DNA of 13,521 nt from JALOAT01 sp041677345 (GCA_041677345.1 JBAYQE010000072.1:1-13521), one strand, 5' to 3'; numbered from the stretch's first letter, positions 1 to 6,971 are shown. Notes: generated by a model from the letters alone, not told the origin. Translations and numbers: made by a program.

Positions 1-15
1 CTTGTCTTGTCTTGT
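1..15. repeat. Three tandem CTTGT units at the window edge
   Basis: The first 15 bases are three exact copies of CTTGT, followed by GG. The array may extend to the left beyond the window, so its true length is unknown. It lies in non-coding sequence upstream of the first gene. No function can be assigned. Confidence 0.5.
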
Positions 16-25
16 GGTTATGGTC

Positions 26-46
26 GGCGCGGAAAACGGCCGCGCC
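26..46. other. GC-rich hairpin in the left intergenic region
   Basis: GGCGCGG (26-32) and CCGCGCC (40-46) form a perfect 7-bp stem around a 7-nt AAAACGG loop. No T-run follows on the plus strand. On the minus strand it lies just downstream of a TATAAT box at 51-56, so it would fall at the start of any leftward transcript. It could be a leader hairpin, an operator, or chance in GC-rich DNA. Confidence 0.35.
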
Positions 47-50
47 CGGG

Positions 51-56
51 ATTATA
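51..56 (-). promoter_or_regulatory. Possible leftward -10 box
   Basis: The plus strand reads ATTATA, so the minus strand carries a perfect TATAAT. No convincing -35 sits 16-18 bp away. It would drive a gene to the left of the window. Support is a single hexamer, so confidence is low. Confidence 0.3.
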
Positions 57-188
57 CGGCCATGCAGGGGGGATCCCCTGTTCTCAGTCATTTTGGCATT
101 CGCTACCATGGCGCTCCCGTCGCGCGCGAGGTTACGCCATGACATTCATTGAAGTTACTCTGTACCCCGTTGTCGCGGTGGGTACGTC

Positions 189-587
189 ATGAGCGGGGCA
201 ATGCGCCTGCTGGCGGTGGTCGAACTGGGCGGTTATCCAAACCTGGAGCCCCTCTATACACGCCTCGGCTTCACCGTCACCACCGTGCAGGCCGGGCGCA
301 AGGCCGTGGCCGCAGTGAGATCGGCAGTGCCGGCGGTGGTAGTGGCCGAATTCAACTTCCAGCGCGACTTCCGCGATCGCACCTCCAGCCTGGAATCATT
401 GCTGGCCACCCTGCAGAGGGCGCCGGATACCCGCATCCTGGTGTTCCACGAGCCCGGTGATGCCGCGCCGCTCGCACAGTTGCGTGCCCGCTTCCCCAAC
501 ATCGACGCCCTGCCCCGGCCCATCACCGAGGCGGCCGTGGAGGCCTGGCTGCGGACCGCAATAGCCAGCGGAAATACCACCGTCTAG
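189..587 (+). CDS. Uncharacterised 132-aa protein, possibly a degenerate receiver-like domain
   Basis: This is a soluble protein with no signal peptide or membrane helix. Its pattern of hydrophobic strands alternating with helices recalls a CheY-like fold: residues 6-12 (LLAVVEL), 27-31, 48-53 (AVVVAE), 81-86 (TRILVF) and a strand near 104-108 followed by a Pro-rich turn and a terminal helix. The phosphoacceptor Asp expected after the third strand is not obvious, since AEFNFQRDF follows it, so any receiver function would be degenerate. ATG at 189 is used; ATG at 201 (MRLLAVV) is an equally plausible start, because neither has a strong ribosome binding site. The next gene starts 107 bp later on the same strand. 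I do not recognise a named family, and the receiver idea is an inference from fold pattern only. Confidence 0.6.
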   Translation: MSGAMRLLAVVELGGYPNLEPLYTRLGFTVTTVQAGRKAVAAVRSAVPAVVVAEFNFQRDFRDRTSSLESLLATLQRAPDTRILVFHEPGDAAPLAQLRARFPNIDALPRPITEAAVEAWLRTAIASGNTTV

Positions 588-657
588 TCGCCAAACCCGG
601 TTTTTTGCAGGCCTGCGTAAGGCCGGCCATTTGCCCGGTCGAGCGGGCCCCTACACG

Positions 658-663
658 TATAAT
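658..663 (+). promoter_or_regulatory. Candidate -10 box for the 107-aa gene
   Basis: A perfect TATAAT lies 31 bp before the ATG at 695. The nearest -35-like hexamer, TTGCCC at 631-636, is 21 bp away, which is longer than ideal, so the promoter is either weak, activator-dependent or differently placed. A 10-bp palindrome, GCAGGCCTGC, lies further upstream at 607-616. Confidence 0.4.
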
Positions 664-680
664 TCGCCCCAGCCAACTCG

Positions 681-686
681 AAGGAG
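681..686 (+). promoter_or_regulatory. Ribosome binding site that fixes the start at 695
   Basis: AAGGAG lies 8 nt before ATG at 695. The open frame extends back to an ATG at 605, but that start has no Shine-Dalgarno sequence and would place the TATAAT box inside the gene, so the 695 start is preferred. Confidence 0.7.
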
Positions 687-694
687 CCATCCCG

Positions 695-1018
695 ATGAAG
701 CTCACTATCCACGCTGAAGGACATGTCATGCCACTGGAAGTACCGGAGGCGGTCGTCAGCGACGGCAACGCATTTTTCGACAAGCTCGACAGCGACATGG
801 AGGCCGGATGGCAGATGAGCCATCAATGGGTCGACAGGCCCAACGCCCACCAGCGCAGCCAGATTGTCGCTGATCGCCTGCTTGATGCCATGCACGCAGG
901 CAAGGTGGAACTGGCCCTGTTGCTCGCGGGCTACATCCTGGTGCGCAACCCCGGTGTCACAGCCGTACGCTTCGGCGAGGAGGGGGACATGGCACAAACG
1001 GAGTTCGTGCAGGGCTGA
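695..1018 (+). CDS. Uncharacterised 107-aa cytosolic protein
   Basis: The protein begins MKLTIHAEGHVMPLEVPEAV and has no signal peptide, membrane helix or metal-binding cluster. The N-terminal 20 residues look like two short beta strands. Residues 24-40 (GNAFFDKLDSDMEAGWQ) and 52-85 look helical, and the C-terminus is acidic. Conserved-looking features are the paired acidic residues DKLDSDME and the aromatic stretch around W39-W45. I cannot assign a function. It has its own candidate -10 box and a clear AAGGAG, so it is probably a real, separately transcribed gene. Its 3' end faces the convergent phosphodiesterase gene across a 40-bp GC-rich gap with no T-run. Confidence 0.7.
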   Translation: MKLTIHAEGHVMPLEVPEAVVSDGNAFFDKLDSDMEAGWQMSHQWVDRPNAHQRSQIVADRLLDAMHAGKVELALLLAGYILVRNPGVTAVRFGEEGDMAQTEFVQG

Positions 1019-1058
1019 ATCCCCGCGGGCCGTACCGGGCCGCGGCGGCCCCGCCAAT

Positions 1059-2198
1059 TCACGGTATCAGTACGGCGAGCGGTACGTACAGCTCCTGTGG
1101 ACTGAGGCCGCCGTGCACCGCCCGTTGCGAGAACGGCCGCTCGCCCGCGAGCCGCTGGGTGATCACGTAATCCTCCTTCATGAGCAGCAGATAGTCACCG
1201 ATGCGGTGCGTCAGTTCCGGGTGTACCGGCCCCGCGCCCAGCCAGCCTTTTTCCAGCAACTGCGCCCGCGACAGCAGTTCGCACTGGCCAGCGAGGTGCT
1301 CGCTCACGTAAGCCTCGAAGGCGTCACGGCGATCGCCGTGCACGTAAGCGTAAGCGGCACGTGGCTCACCACACAGGGGCAGGACGAGACAGTCGGCCAG
1401 CAGCGGATGCTCGGCGACATCGATGACGTGCTCGGGCGAGGTGTCGATCATGCCGTGATCGGCACTGACCAATACCGCCGCGTCCAGCCCCGCCAGTCTG
1501 TCCAGGAGCTGTGCCAGGGCGTGCTCCACCGCCGCCAGGCGCTCGAGCATCTCGGCGCTGCCGGTACCGCTGTGGTGGCCAGCGGCATCGAGTTCGGGCC
1601 AATAGGCGTACGTGAGCCCCGGCGCGCGTGCCAGGGTGGCAAGCAGCGAGACCAGCCCATCCAGGCCACGATAGGCAAGGCGCTGCGCCGGCCCCGAGAG
1701 CGCGCGGCTGTAGGCGGAATCGGCGATGTAGAACGGATTCACCACATGGCCCGGGCGCTTCAGCCCGGTGAACACGCTGGGGCAGTCCATGACGTCTCTG
1801 GGCGTGATACCGATTTCCGTGTACGACGGCCCGCCATGGCGCGGCACGAAGGGCAGCACGGTGGCTACGCTGCCCAGTTCACGCAGCCAGGTAAACCAGC
1901 CCGTCATCCCATGCCGGGACGGCGCCACTGCCGTGTAATAGCTGGTAATGGCACTCACCGTCGTGGTGGGGAATACTGACGTCAGGCGCCCATGCAGGTG
2001 CTTGGCGATGAGGCCGTCGTGGGCACGGACCAGGGCCTCGCCCAGCCCGTCCACGATGAACAGGATCAGGTGGCGCGCGCGGCTCACCGCCCCGGGCAGG
2101 GGCAAGGGGGAGTAGCCGCGGGCGTCACCACCGCTGGCCACACGCAGGGCGGCGGCAAGATTGACGAGGCTGGCTTGTTGATAGTCGGGTGAGGGCAT
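1059..2198 (-). CDS. Nucleotide pyrophosphatase/phosphodiesterase-family protein
   Basis: This 379-aa protein belongs to the type I phosphodiesterase/nucleotide pyrophosphatase family (alkaline phosphatase superfamily), two-metal hydrolases that cleave phosphodiester or pyrophosphate bonds. The metal ligands and nucleophile can be read: D50 in LILFIVDGLG; the nucleophile Thr in FPTTT (76-80, T79 or T80); D204 and H208 in ELDAAGHHSG; D247-H248 in SADHGM; and H362 in VHGGLSPQE. All expected catalytic positions are present, so the enzyme should be active. There is no signal peptide, so it is probably cytosolic, unlike many exported members. The true substrate cannot be told from the sequence. 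The ATG at 2198 is preceded by AGGAC at useful spacing. It is divergent from the Sel1 gene and convergent with the 107-aa gene. Confidence 0.88.
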   Translation of the reverse strand: MPSPDYQQASLVNLAAALRVASGGDARGYSPLPLPGAVSRARHLILFIVDGLGEALVRAHDGLIAKHLHGRLTSVFPTTTVSAITSYYTAVAPSRHGMTGWFTWLRELGSVATVLPFVPRHGGPSYTEIGITPRDVMDCPSVFTGLKRPGHVVNPFYIADSAYSRALSGPAQRLAYRGLDGLVSLLATLARAPGLTYAYWPELDAAGHHSGTGSAEMLERLAAVEHALAQLLDRLAGLDAAVLVSADHGMIDTSPEHVIDVAEHPLLADCLVLPLCGEPRAAYAYVHGDRRDAFEAYVSEHLAGQCELLSRAQLLEKGWLGAGPVHPELTHRIGDYLLLMKEDYVITQRLAGERPFSQRAVHGGLSPQELYVPLAVLIP

Positions 2199-2331
2199 GG
2201 TGGGTCCTGTCCGATTCTAGTGTATTCCTTGATTTGATCGCCTCACTGCGGCTGCCGCTGACGATATCTCCAAGCGGACCTGCCGGCCCGGGCACGGTGA
2301 CAGTCGACGCTCAATGCGGGATCATTGTCCC

Positions 2332-2793
2332 ATGCGCCGGCTGCTCGTACCCCTGTTATTCCTCACCGCTGCCGCAACCGCGGCAATGCCCGAGATCGCG
2401 GCCTTGCGCGCATCCGCCCTGGCGGGGGATCCCTACGCACAGCTCAACCTGGGCGCGGCTTACGACAATGGCATCGGCGTGGAGCCCGATGCGGCGCTGG
2501 CCCTCCGCTGGTACCGTGCCGCCGCCGCGCAGGGTGTGCCCGAGGCCCAGTTCAATCTGGGCCATCTGCTGTTCTCCCGCGGCAAGGCAGGCGAAGGCGC
2601 GCACTGGCTGACACAGGCGGCACAGCAAGGCCTCGCAGACGCCCAGTATCTCATCGGTGTGATGTATGCCGAGGGCACGGGCGTGCCCGCCGACGCAGCG
2701 GTAGCGCTGATGTGGCTGCGCCGTGCCGCGGGGCAAGACCATGGGGAAGCACAGGCCTACCTGGAGGCACGTTTCCCGGTTGCACCGCCCTGA
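2332..2793 (+). CDS. Exported Sel1-repeat protein
   Basis: From ATG 2332 the product is 153 aa. It opens with a classic short signal peptide: MRR, a hydrophobic LLVPLLFLTAAATAA core, and likely cleavage near residue 18 before MPEIAAL. The mature part is three Sel1-like (TPR-related) alpha-alpha repeats, recognisable by AQLNLGAAYDNGIGV, AQFNLGHLLFSRGKA and AQYLIGVMYAEGTGV, each followed by a basic amphipathic helix (ALRWYRAAAAQG, AHWLTQAAQQG, ALMWLRRAAGQD), and then a partial fourth (GEAQAYLEARF). The second repeat is shorter, lacking the 4-residue insert. Such proteins usually act as periplasmic scaffolds, but the partner is unknown. An in-frame ATG at 2314 would add MRDHCP before the signal peptide; 2332 gives the cleaner signal sequence and is preferred. 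Confidence 0.85.
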   Translation: MRRLLVPLLFLTAAATAAMPEIAALRASALAGDPYAQLNLGAAYDNGIGVEPDAALALRWYRAAAAQGVPEAQFNLGHLLFSRGKAGEGAHWLTQAAQQGLADAQYLIGVMYAEGTGVPADAAVALMWLRRAAGQDHGEAQAYLEARFPVAPP

Positions 2794-2866
2794 GCGCGGG
2801 GCCCTGCACCAAAAAAGGGCATCGGCGTGCGCCGCTTCTCCTCGACAACGCGATATCCCCGGCAAG

Positions 2867-2885
2867 CGGATTCCGGTAGAATCCG
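2867..2885 (+). promoter_or_regulatory. Candidate bipA -10 region embedded in an inverted repeat
   Basis: TAGAAT at 2877-2882 is a plausible -10 box about 35 bp before the bipA start. It overlaps a perfect 7-bp inverted repeat, CGGATTC (2867-2873) and GAATCCG (2879-2885), with a 5-nt spacer. No good -35 is evident. The repeat could be an operator, or a hairpin at the transcript start. Confidence 0.35.
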
Positions 2886-2917
2886 CCGCCATTTTCCCCC
2901 ATTCCGGTAGCACCTCT

Positions 2918-4729
2918 GTGATCGAGAAACTTCGCAACATCGCCATCATCGCCCACGTGGACCACGGCAAGACCACGTTGGTCGATCAACTCCTCCAGCA
3001 GTCCGGTACGCTGGCCCGTGGCCAGGCCGCCGAACGCGTCATGGATTCCGGCGATATTGAGAAGGAACGCGGGATCACCATTTTGGCCAAGAACACGGCC
3101 ATCGACTGGAACGGCTACCACATCAACATCGTGGACACCCCGGGCCACGCCGACTTCGGCGGCGAGGTGGAGCGCGTGATGTCCATGGTCGATTCCGTGG
3201 TGCTGCTGGTGGACGCGGTGGAAGGCCCCATGCCGCAGACCCGCTTCGTGACCCAGAAGGCCCTGGCGCGCGGCCTGCGCCCCATCGTGGTGGTGAACAA
3301 GGTCGATCGCCCCGGCGCACGTCCCGACTGGGTGGTGGACCAGACCTTCGACCTCTTCGATCGCCTCGGCGCCACCGATGAACAACTCGATTTCCCCATC
3401 GTCTACGCCTCGGGCCTGAACGGCTTCGCCGGCCTCAGCGCCGACGTGCGCGACGGTGACATGACCCCGCTGTTCGAGACCATCGTCAAGCACGTGCCGG
3501 CACCGGACGTGAATGTGGACGGCCCGTTCCAGATGCAGGTCAGTTCGCTGGACTACAACAGCTACGTGGGCGTCATCGGCATCGGTCGCATCACCCGCGG
3601 CAAGGTGAAGACCAACACCCCCGTCGTGGTCGTGGATCGCGAAGGCAAGCGCCGCAACGGCCGCGTGTTGCAGATCATGGGCTTCCACGGCCTGGATCGT
3701 GTGGAGGTCTCCGAGGCCCGCGCCGGTGACATCATCGCCTTCACCGGCATGGAAGAGCTGAACATCTCCGACACCCTGTGCGACCCGCAGGCGGTGGAAC
3801 AGCTGCCGCCGCTCACCGTGGACGAACCCACCGTGAGCATGACCTTCCAGGTGAACACCTCGCCCTTTGCGGGCAAGGAAGGCAAGTTCGTCACCTCGCG
3901 CCAGATCCGCGAGCGTCTCACCCGCGAACTGGTGCACAACGTGGCCCTGCGCGTGGAAGAGACCGATGACCCGGACAAGTTCCGTGTCTCCGGTCGCGGC
4001 GAGCTGCACCTGGGCATCCTCATCGAGAACATGCGCCGCGAGGGCTATGAACTCGGCGTGTCCCGTCCCGAGGTAATCATCCGGGAAGTGGACGGTGAGA
4101 AGCACGAGCCTTTCGAGCAGCTCACCGTGGACGTGGAAGAGCAACACCAGGGCACGGTGATGGAGAAGCTGGGTATGCGCGGCGGCGACCTGAAGAACAT
4201 GCTGCCGGACGGCAAGGGTCGCGTACGTCTCGACTACATCATCCCCTCGCGCGGCCTCATCGGCTTCCGCACCGAGTTCCTTACCGCGACGCAAGGCACC
4301 GGCCTGATCTACAGCGTTTTCGACCACTACGGCCCGATGAAGCGGGGCACCTACGGCACGCGCATCAACGGCGTGCTCATCGCCAATGCCCAGGGCAAGG
4401 CCCTCGGCTATGCCCTGTTCAACCTGCAGGAACGTGGACGCCTGTTCATCGGCCACGGCGAGGAGGTGTACGAAGGCATGGTGATCGGCATCCACTCGCG
4501 CGACAACGACCTGGTGGTGAACCCCCTCAAGGGCAAGCAGCTCACCAACGTGCGCGCCGCCGGTTCGGATGAGAACATCATCCTCGTCCCCCCCATCCGC
4601 ATGTCCCTGGAGCAGTCCCTGGAGTTCATCGACGAAGACGAGCTGGTGGAAGTCACCCCCGAATCCATCCGCATCCGCAAGAAGTACCTCAAGGAAAACG
4701 ACCGCAAGAAGGCGGCGCGGGCGGATTGA
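2918..4729 (+). CDS. bipA: Ribosome-associated translational GTPase BipA (TypA)
   Basis: BipA is an EF-G-like GTPase that binds the 70S ribosome and helps 50S assembly and stress or low-temperature adaptation. From the GTG at 2918 the product is 603 aa, the family's normal length, and begins VIEKLRNIAIIAHVDHGKTT as other BipA proteins do. The open frame extends upstream to 2723, but that part is not BipA-like. GTPase motifs: G1 AHVDHGKT (12-19), G2 RGITI (51-55), G3 DTPGH (73-77), G4 NKVD (127-130), G5 near SGL (165-167). The elongation-factor domain II, the EF-G-like domain III/V and the BipA-specific C-terminal domain follow, with landmarks RGLIGFRTEFLT and GTYGTRINGVLI. The C-terminus is Lys-rich, as is usual. 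The Shine-Dalgarno before the GTG is weak (GGTAG). It appears monocistronic, and a MITE-like repeat follows directly after the stop codon. Confidence 0.97.
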   Translation: MIEKLRNIAIIAHVDHGKTTLVDQLLQQSGTLARGQAAERVMDSGDIEKERGITILAKNTAIDWNGYHINIVDTPGHADFGGEVERVMSMVDSVVLLVDAVEGPMPQTRFVTQKALARGLRPIVVVNKVDRPGARPDWVVDQTFDLFDRLGATDEQLDFPIVYASGLNGFAGLSADVRDGDMTPLFETIVKHVPAPDVNVDGPFQMQVSSLDYNSYVGVIGIGRITRGKVKTNTPVVVVDREGKRRNGRVLQIMGFHGLDRVEVSEARAGDIIAFTGMEELNISDTLCDPQAVEQLPPLTVDEPTVSMTFQVNTSPFAGKEGKFVTSRQIRERLTRELVHNVALRVEETDDPDKFRVSGRGELHLGILIENMRREGYELGVSRPEVIIREVDGEKHEPFEQLTVDVEEQHQGTVMEKLGMRGGDLKNMLPDGKGRVRLDYIIPSRGLIGFRTEFLTATQGTGLIYSVFDHYGPMKRGTYGTRINGVLIANAQGKALGYALFNLQERGRLFIGHGEEVYEGMVIGIHSRDNDLVVNPLKGKQLTNVRAAGSDENIILVPPIRMSLEQSLEFIDEDELVEVTPESIRIRKKYLKENDRKKAARAD

Positions 4730-4740
4730 GAAAAGATGTA

Positions 4741-4877
4741 ACCACGGGGGACACGGGGAACACAGGGAAATCAAGGGATGGGCGAGCAGTGCATTACCAC
4801 CGCTCGTCGCATCTCAACGTCCTTGCACCTGAAGCAATTCCTGTTCTTGACCCCGTGTTCCCCGTGTTCCCCGTGGT
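4741..4877. repeat. MITE-like element with 27-bp G-rich terminal inverted repeats
   Basis: Positions 4741-4767 and the reverse complement of 4851-4877 match at 25 of 27 bases. Each arm is itself a 9-bp repeat: ACCACGGGG, then (G/A)ACACGGGG, then AACAC(A/G)GGG. The roughly 83-bp core holds a second, imperfect inverted pair, GATGGGCGAGC near 4777-4787 against GCTCGTCGCATC at 4802-4813. This resembles the dispersed CACGGAG-type repeats found in many proteobacterial genomes, which are often mis-annotated as short proteins rich in His-Gly-Glu. No transposase is present, so it would be a non-autonomous or REP-like element. It begins 11 bp after the bipA stop codon and ends 42 bp before pip. Confidence 0.75.
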
Positions 4878-4919
4878 ATAGCTTTGTCTTCTTCTTCGTC
4901 CCGAAAAGAGGAACCGCCC

Positions 4920-5873
4920 ATGCCGCGCACGCTCTATCCGGAGATCCAGCCTTACGTACAGCATTCATTGCCTGTGGACCCGCCGCACGTGTTGCACGTG
5001 GAGGAGTGCGGCAATCCCCAGGGCCTGCCCGTGGTGTTCGTGCATGGCGGGCCGGGCGCGGGTTGCGAGCCTTGGCACCGGCGCTTCTTCGACCCGGCGC
5101 GCTATCGCATCGTGCTGTTCGACCAGCGCGGCTGCGGACGTTCCGCACCGCACGCGAGCCTGGAGGCCAATACCACCCAGGCCCTGGTGGCCGACATGGA
5201 GCGCATCCGCGCACACCTGGGCATCGAGCGCTGGGTGGTGTTCGGCGGCTCCTGGGGCTCCACACTGGGGCTGGTCTACGCGGAAACCCATCCCGAGCAT
5301 GTGCTCGCCCTGGTGCTGCGCGGGATCTTCCTGTGCCGGCCGCACGAGATTGCCTGGTTCTATCAGGAGGGCGCGAGCCGCCTGTTTCCTGACCACTGGG
5401 AGCACTACCTCGCGCCCATTCCGGCCGAGGAGCGTGGCGATTTGCTGCATGCCTACCACCGGCGCCTGACCAGCGAAGACGAGGTGACCCGCATGGCCGC
5501 CGCCAAGGCCTGGTCCATCTGGGAGGGTTCCACCGCCACCCTGCGCCCCAACAAGGCAGTGATCGACCACTTCGCGGATCCCTATACCGCCCTGTCCCTG
5601 GCACGCATCGAGTGTCATTATTTCGCCCATGACAGCTTCCTGCATCCCAACCAGATCCTGGCGGACGCCCGTCGCCTGAAGGACATCCCGGGGGTCATCG
5701 TGCACGGCCGCTACGACGTCATCTGCCCGGTGGAGAATGCCTGGCAACTGCATCGGGCCTGGCCGGGCTCCGAGCTGCACATCGTCCCCGATACCGGTCA
5801 TTCCGCCGCCGAGCCGGGGAACACCGACGGCTTGATACGCGCCACGGATGCGTTCGCGGATCGGTTCGCGTGA
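4920..5873 (+). CDS. pip: Proline iminopeptidase (peptidase S33)
   Basis: This 317-aa cytosolic alpha/beta-hydrolase removes N-terminal proline from peptides. The HGGPG oxyanion-hole motif is at residues 42-46, DQRGCGRS at 68-75, the nucleophile S111 in GGSWGS (109-114), the acid D266 in VHGRYDVICP, and the base H294 in DTGHSA. The helical cap lies between about residues 140 and 235, and WSIWEGST (198-205) is typical of the family. Length is usual. The start at 4920 is preferred over an upstream ATG at 4884 because AGAGGAA lies 7-8 nt before it and MPRTLYPEIQPY is the normal beginning. It is translationally coupled to the following dtd gene. A MITE-like repeat ends 42 bp before the start, so the pip promoter may lie within or be supplied by that repeat. 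Confidence 0.95.
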   Translation: MPRTLYPEIQPYVQHSLPVDPPHVLHVEECGNPQGLPVVFVHGGPGAGCEPWHRRFFDPARYRIVLFDQRGCGRSAPHASLEANTTQALVADMERIRAHLGIERWVVFGGSWGSTLGLVYAETHPEHVLALVLRGIFLCRPHEIAWFYQEGASRLFPDHWEHYLAPIPAEERGDLLHAYHRRLTSEDEVTRMAAAKAWSIWEGSTATLRPNKAVIDHFADPYTALSLARIECHYFAHDSFLHPNQILADARRLKDIPGVIVHGRYDVICPVENAWQLHRAWPGSELHIVPDTGHSAAEPGNTDGLIRATDAFADRFA

Positions 5874-6316
5874 TCGGGCTGTTGCAGCGGGTCAGCGGGG
5901 CCCGCGTGGAGGTCACCGGTGAGGTGGTGGGCGAGATCGGTCGCGGCCTGCTGGTGCTGGTGGGGGTGGAAAGGGGCGATGGCGAGGCGCAAGCTGAGCG
6001 CCTGCTGGAGCGCCTGCTCGGCTACCGTGTGTTTCCTGACGCGCAGGACCGCATGAACCTGAGCCTGCGCGACGTGCAGGGTGGGCTGTTGCTGGTGCCT
6101 CAGTTCACGCTCGCCGCCGACACCGCCAAGGGTATGCGCCCCAGCTTCACCCCAGCGGCCGACCCGGGCGATGGCCGACGCCTGTTCGACTACCTGTCCG
6201 CCCGTGCCCGCACTGCCCACGTCCCGGTGGCGACCGGCGTGTTCGGTGCCGATATGCAAGTGCATCTGGTCAACGACGGGCCGGTTACGTTCTGGCTGCA
6301 CGTCCCGCCCGGCTGA
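5870..6316 (+). CDS. dtd: D-aminoacyl-tRNA deacylase (DTD)
   Basis: DTD hydrolyses D-aminoacyl-tRNA (and Gly-tRNA-Ala) as a chirality proofreader in the cytosol. The 148-aa length is normal. Family landmarks are IGLLQRVSGARVEV at the start, PQFTLAADT at 77-85, GMRPSF at 88-93, ADMQVHLVNDGPVTFWL at 127-143 with the Gly-cisPro pair G137-P138. The first motif residue is Pro rather than the usual Ser (SQFTL). It starts with GTG and overlaps the pip stop codon by 4 nt (GTGA), so the two genes are surely co-transcribed and translationally coupled. A strong hairpin covers the stop codon. Confidence 0.96.
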   Translation: MIGLLQRVSGARVEVTGEVVGEIGRGLLVLVGVERGDGEAQAERLLERLLGYRVFPDAQDRMNLSLRDVQGGLLLVPQFTLAADTAKGMRPSFTPAADPGDGRRLFDYLSARARTAHVPVATGVFGADMQVHLVNDGPVTFWLHVPPG

Positions 6317-6339
6317 GCGCCTCCAGGCGGCTCAGCCGG
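6309..6339 (+). terminator. Strong hairpin over the dtd stop codon, no T-run
   Basis: CCGGCTGAGC (6309-6318) and GCTCAGCCGG (6330-6339) form a perfect 10-bp stem, and GCC/GGC inside it can extend the stem past a one-base bulge. The left arm contains the dtd TGA. No T-tract follows, so it is either a weak or factor-assisted terminator or an mRNA 3'-end stabiliser. It probably marks the end of the pip-dtd transcript. Confidence 0.5.
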
Positions 6340-6393
6340 CGCAGGGCCGCGCTGGAAATACCACCCGGCCGCACCGGCAGGCACCAGTGCGGG

Positions 6394-6399
6394 TAGAAT
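6394..6399 (+). promoter_or_regulatory. Candidate -10 box for the membrane-protein pair
   Basis: TAGAAT, preceded by TGCGGG, lies 73 bp before the chosen ATG at 6473. No clear -35 is visible. A small inverted repeat, CACGG (6421-6425) with CCGTG (6435-6439), lies in the predicted leader. A single hexamer is the only support. Confidence 0.3.
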
Positions 6400-6472
6400 G
6401 CTCGTACCAATAATGCAGATCACGGTTCATGTGGCCGTGACGAAGGTTTTGCACCACCAAGGGGAACTGACC

Positions 6473-6970
6473 ATGCCACTGGAGATTTCCGACCAGGAGA
6501 AGAAGCAGGCGCGCCAACCGCACGAATTGTTTCTCATCAACCTGATCACGAACCATATTCTGCTGTTCGCGGCCGCTCTGGGCGTAGCGACGTCCTACCC
6601 GCTCCTGCTGCTGCCGATCTTCATCGCCTCGGCCAGTGTCCTCATCTACACGCTGATACGTGCCCGCAGCAGCCTCACCCGGGATACGTGGTTCGTCAGC
6701 TGTCACTGGCAGGTGGCGGCGCGACGCAGCCGCATGTTCCTGAGCATGCTTTCAGTGGTGTCGATCCTGGTGGCTGCCATCCTGCTGCTCGCCGGCGGCG
6801 ACCCCAAGCCCCAGCACTGGGCGATCCTGGGCGCCATGATCCTGCCGGTGATGGTCACCGTACTGGTACTCATCATCCTCGAGACGGATGCCATGCAGCA
6901 GGCATCCCACGGGGGTATGCCCAAGTGGGTGCGCGAACACATTCCACAGCCGCGGACGGAGGCGGCCTGA
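6473..6970 (+). CDS. Uncharacterised four-helix inner-membrane protein
   Basis: The 165-aa product has a charged N-terminus (MPLEISDQEKKQ) followed by four hydrophobic segments at about 21-40, 43-62, 89-107 and 116-136, with the connecting loop 63-88 rich in Arg (RARSS, RRSR). An amphipathic tail, MPKWVREHIPQPRTEAA, ends the protein. Loop residues follow a positive-inside pattern, with both ends cytoplasmic. A His near each of several helix ends (H17, H28, H78, H115) is noticeable but not a known metal motif. The ATG at 6473 is chosen because AAGGGGA precedes it at 6459-6465; the open frame runs back to 6398, inside the candidate promoter. I do not recognise the family. The next gene starts 1 nt after its stop, so the two are co-expressed. 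Confidence 0.75.
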   Translation: MPLEISDQEKKQARQPHELFLINLITNHILLFAAALGVATSYPLLLLPIFIASASVLIYTLIRARSSLTRDTWFVSCHWQVAARRSRMFLSMLSVVSILVAAILLLAGGDPKPQHWAILGAMILPVMVTVLVLIILETDAMQQASHGGMPKWVREHIPQPRTEAA

Positions 6971-6971
6971 A

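Noticed and set aside
7..192. A 61-codon plus-strand frame at the left edge
   Set aside because: It crosses a hairpin and a minus-strand TATAAT box, has no ribosome binding site and no recognisable feature.
588..606. Possible terminator after the 132-aa gene (AAACCCGGTTTTTT)
   Set aside because: The stem would be only about five weak pairs with a tiny loop; the T-run is within the arm rather than after it.
1019..1058. GC-rich inverted segments between the convergent 107-aa and phosphodiesterase genes
   Set aside because: Short CCGCGG motifs can pair but the stem is imperfect and no T-run follows on either strand, so no terminator is called.
864..1979. A 371-codon plus-strand frame opposite the phosphodiesterase
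   Set aside because: It overlaps two better-supported genes and has the Arg/Gln/His-rich composition of a shadow frame.
2651..4774. A 707-codon open frame on the minus strand opposite bipA
   Set aside because: It is the antisense shadow of a highly conserved GTPase in GC-rich DNA. Its composition (very rich in His, Asp, Ala, Val) is typical of such shadows and it shows no domain.
4771..5604. A 277-codon minus-strand frame spanning pip and the MITE-like repeat
   Set aside because: Antisense to pip, and its His-Gly-Glu repeats are just the translated right arm of the repeat, a common annotation artefact.
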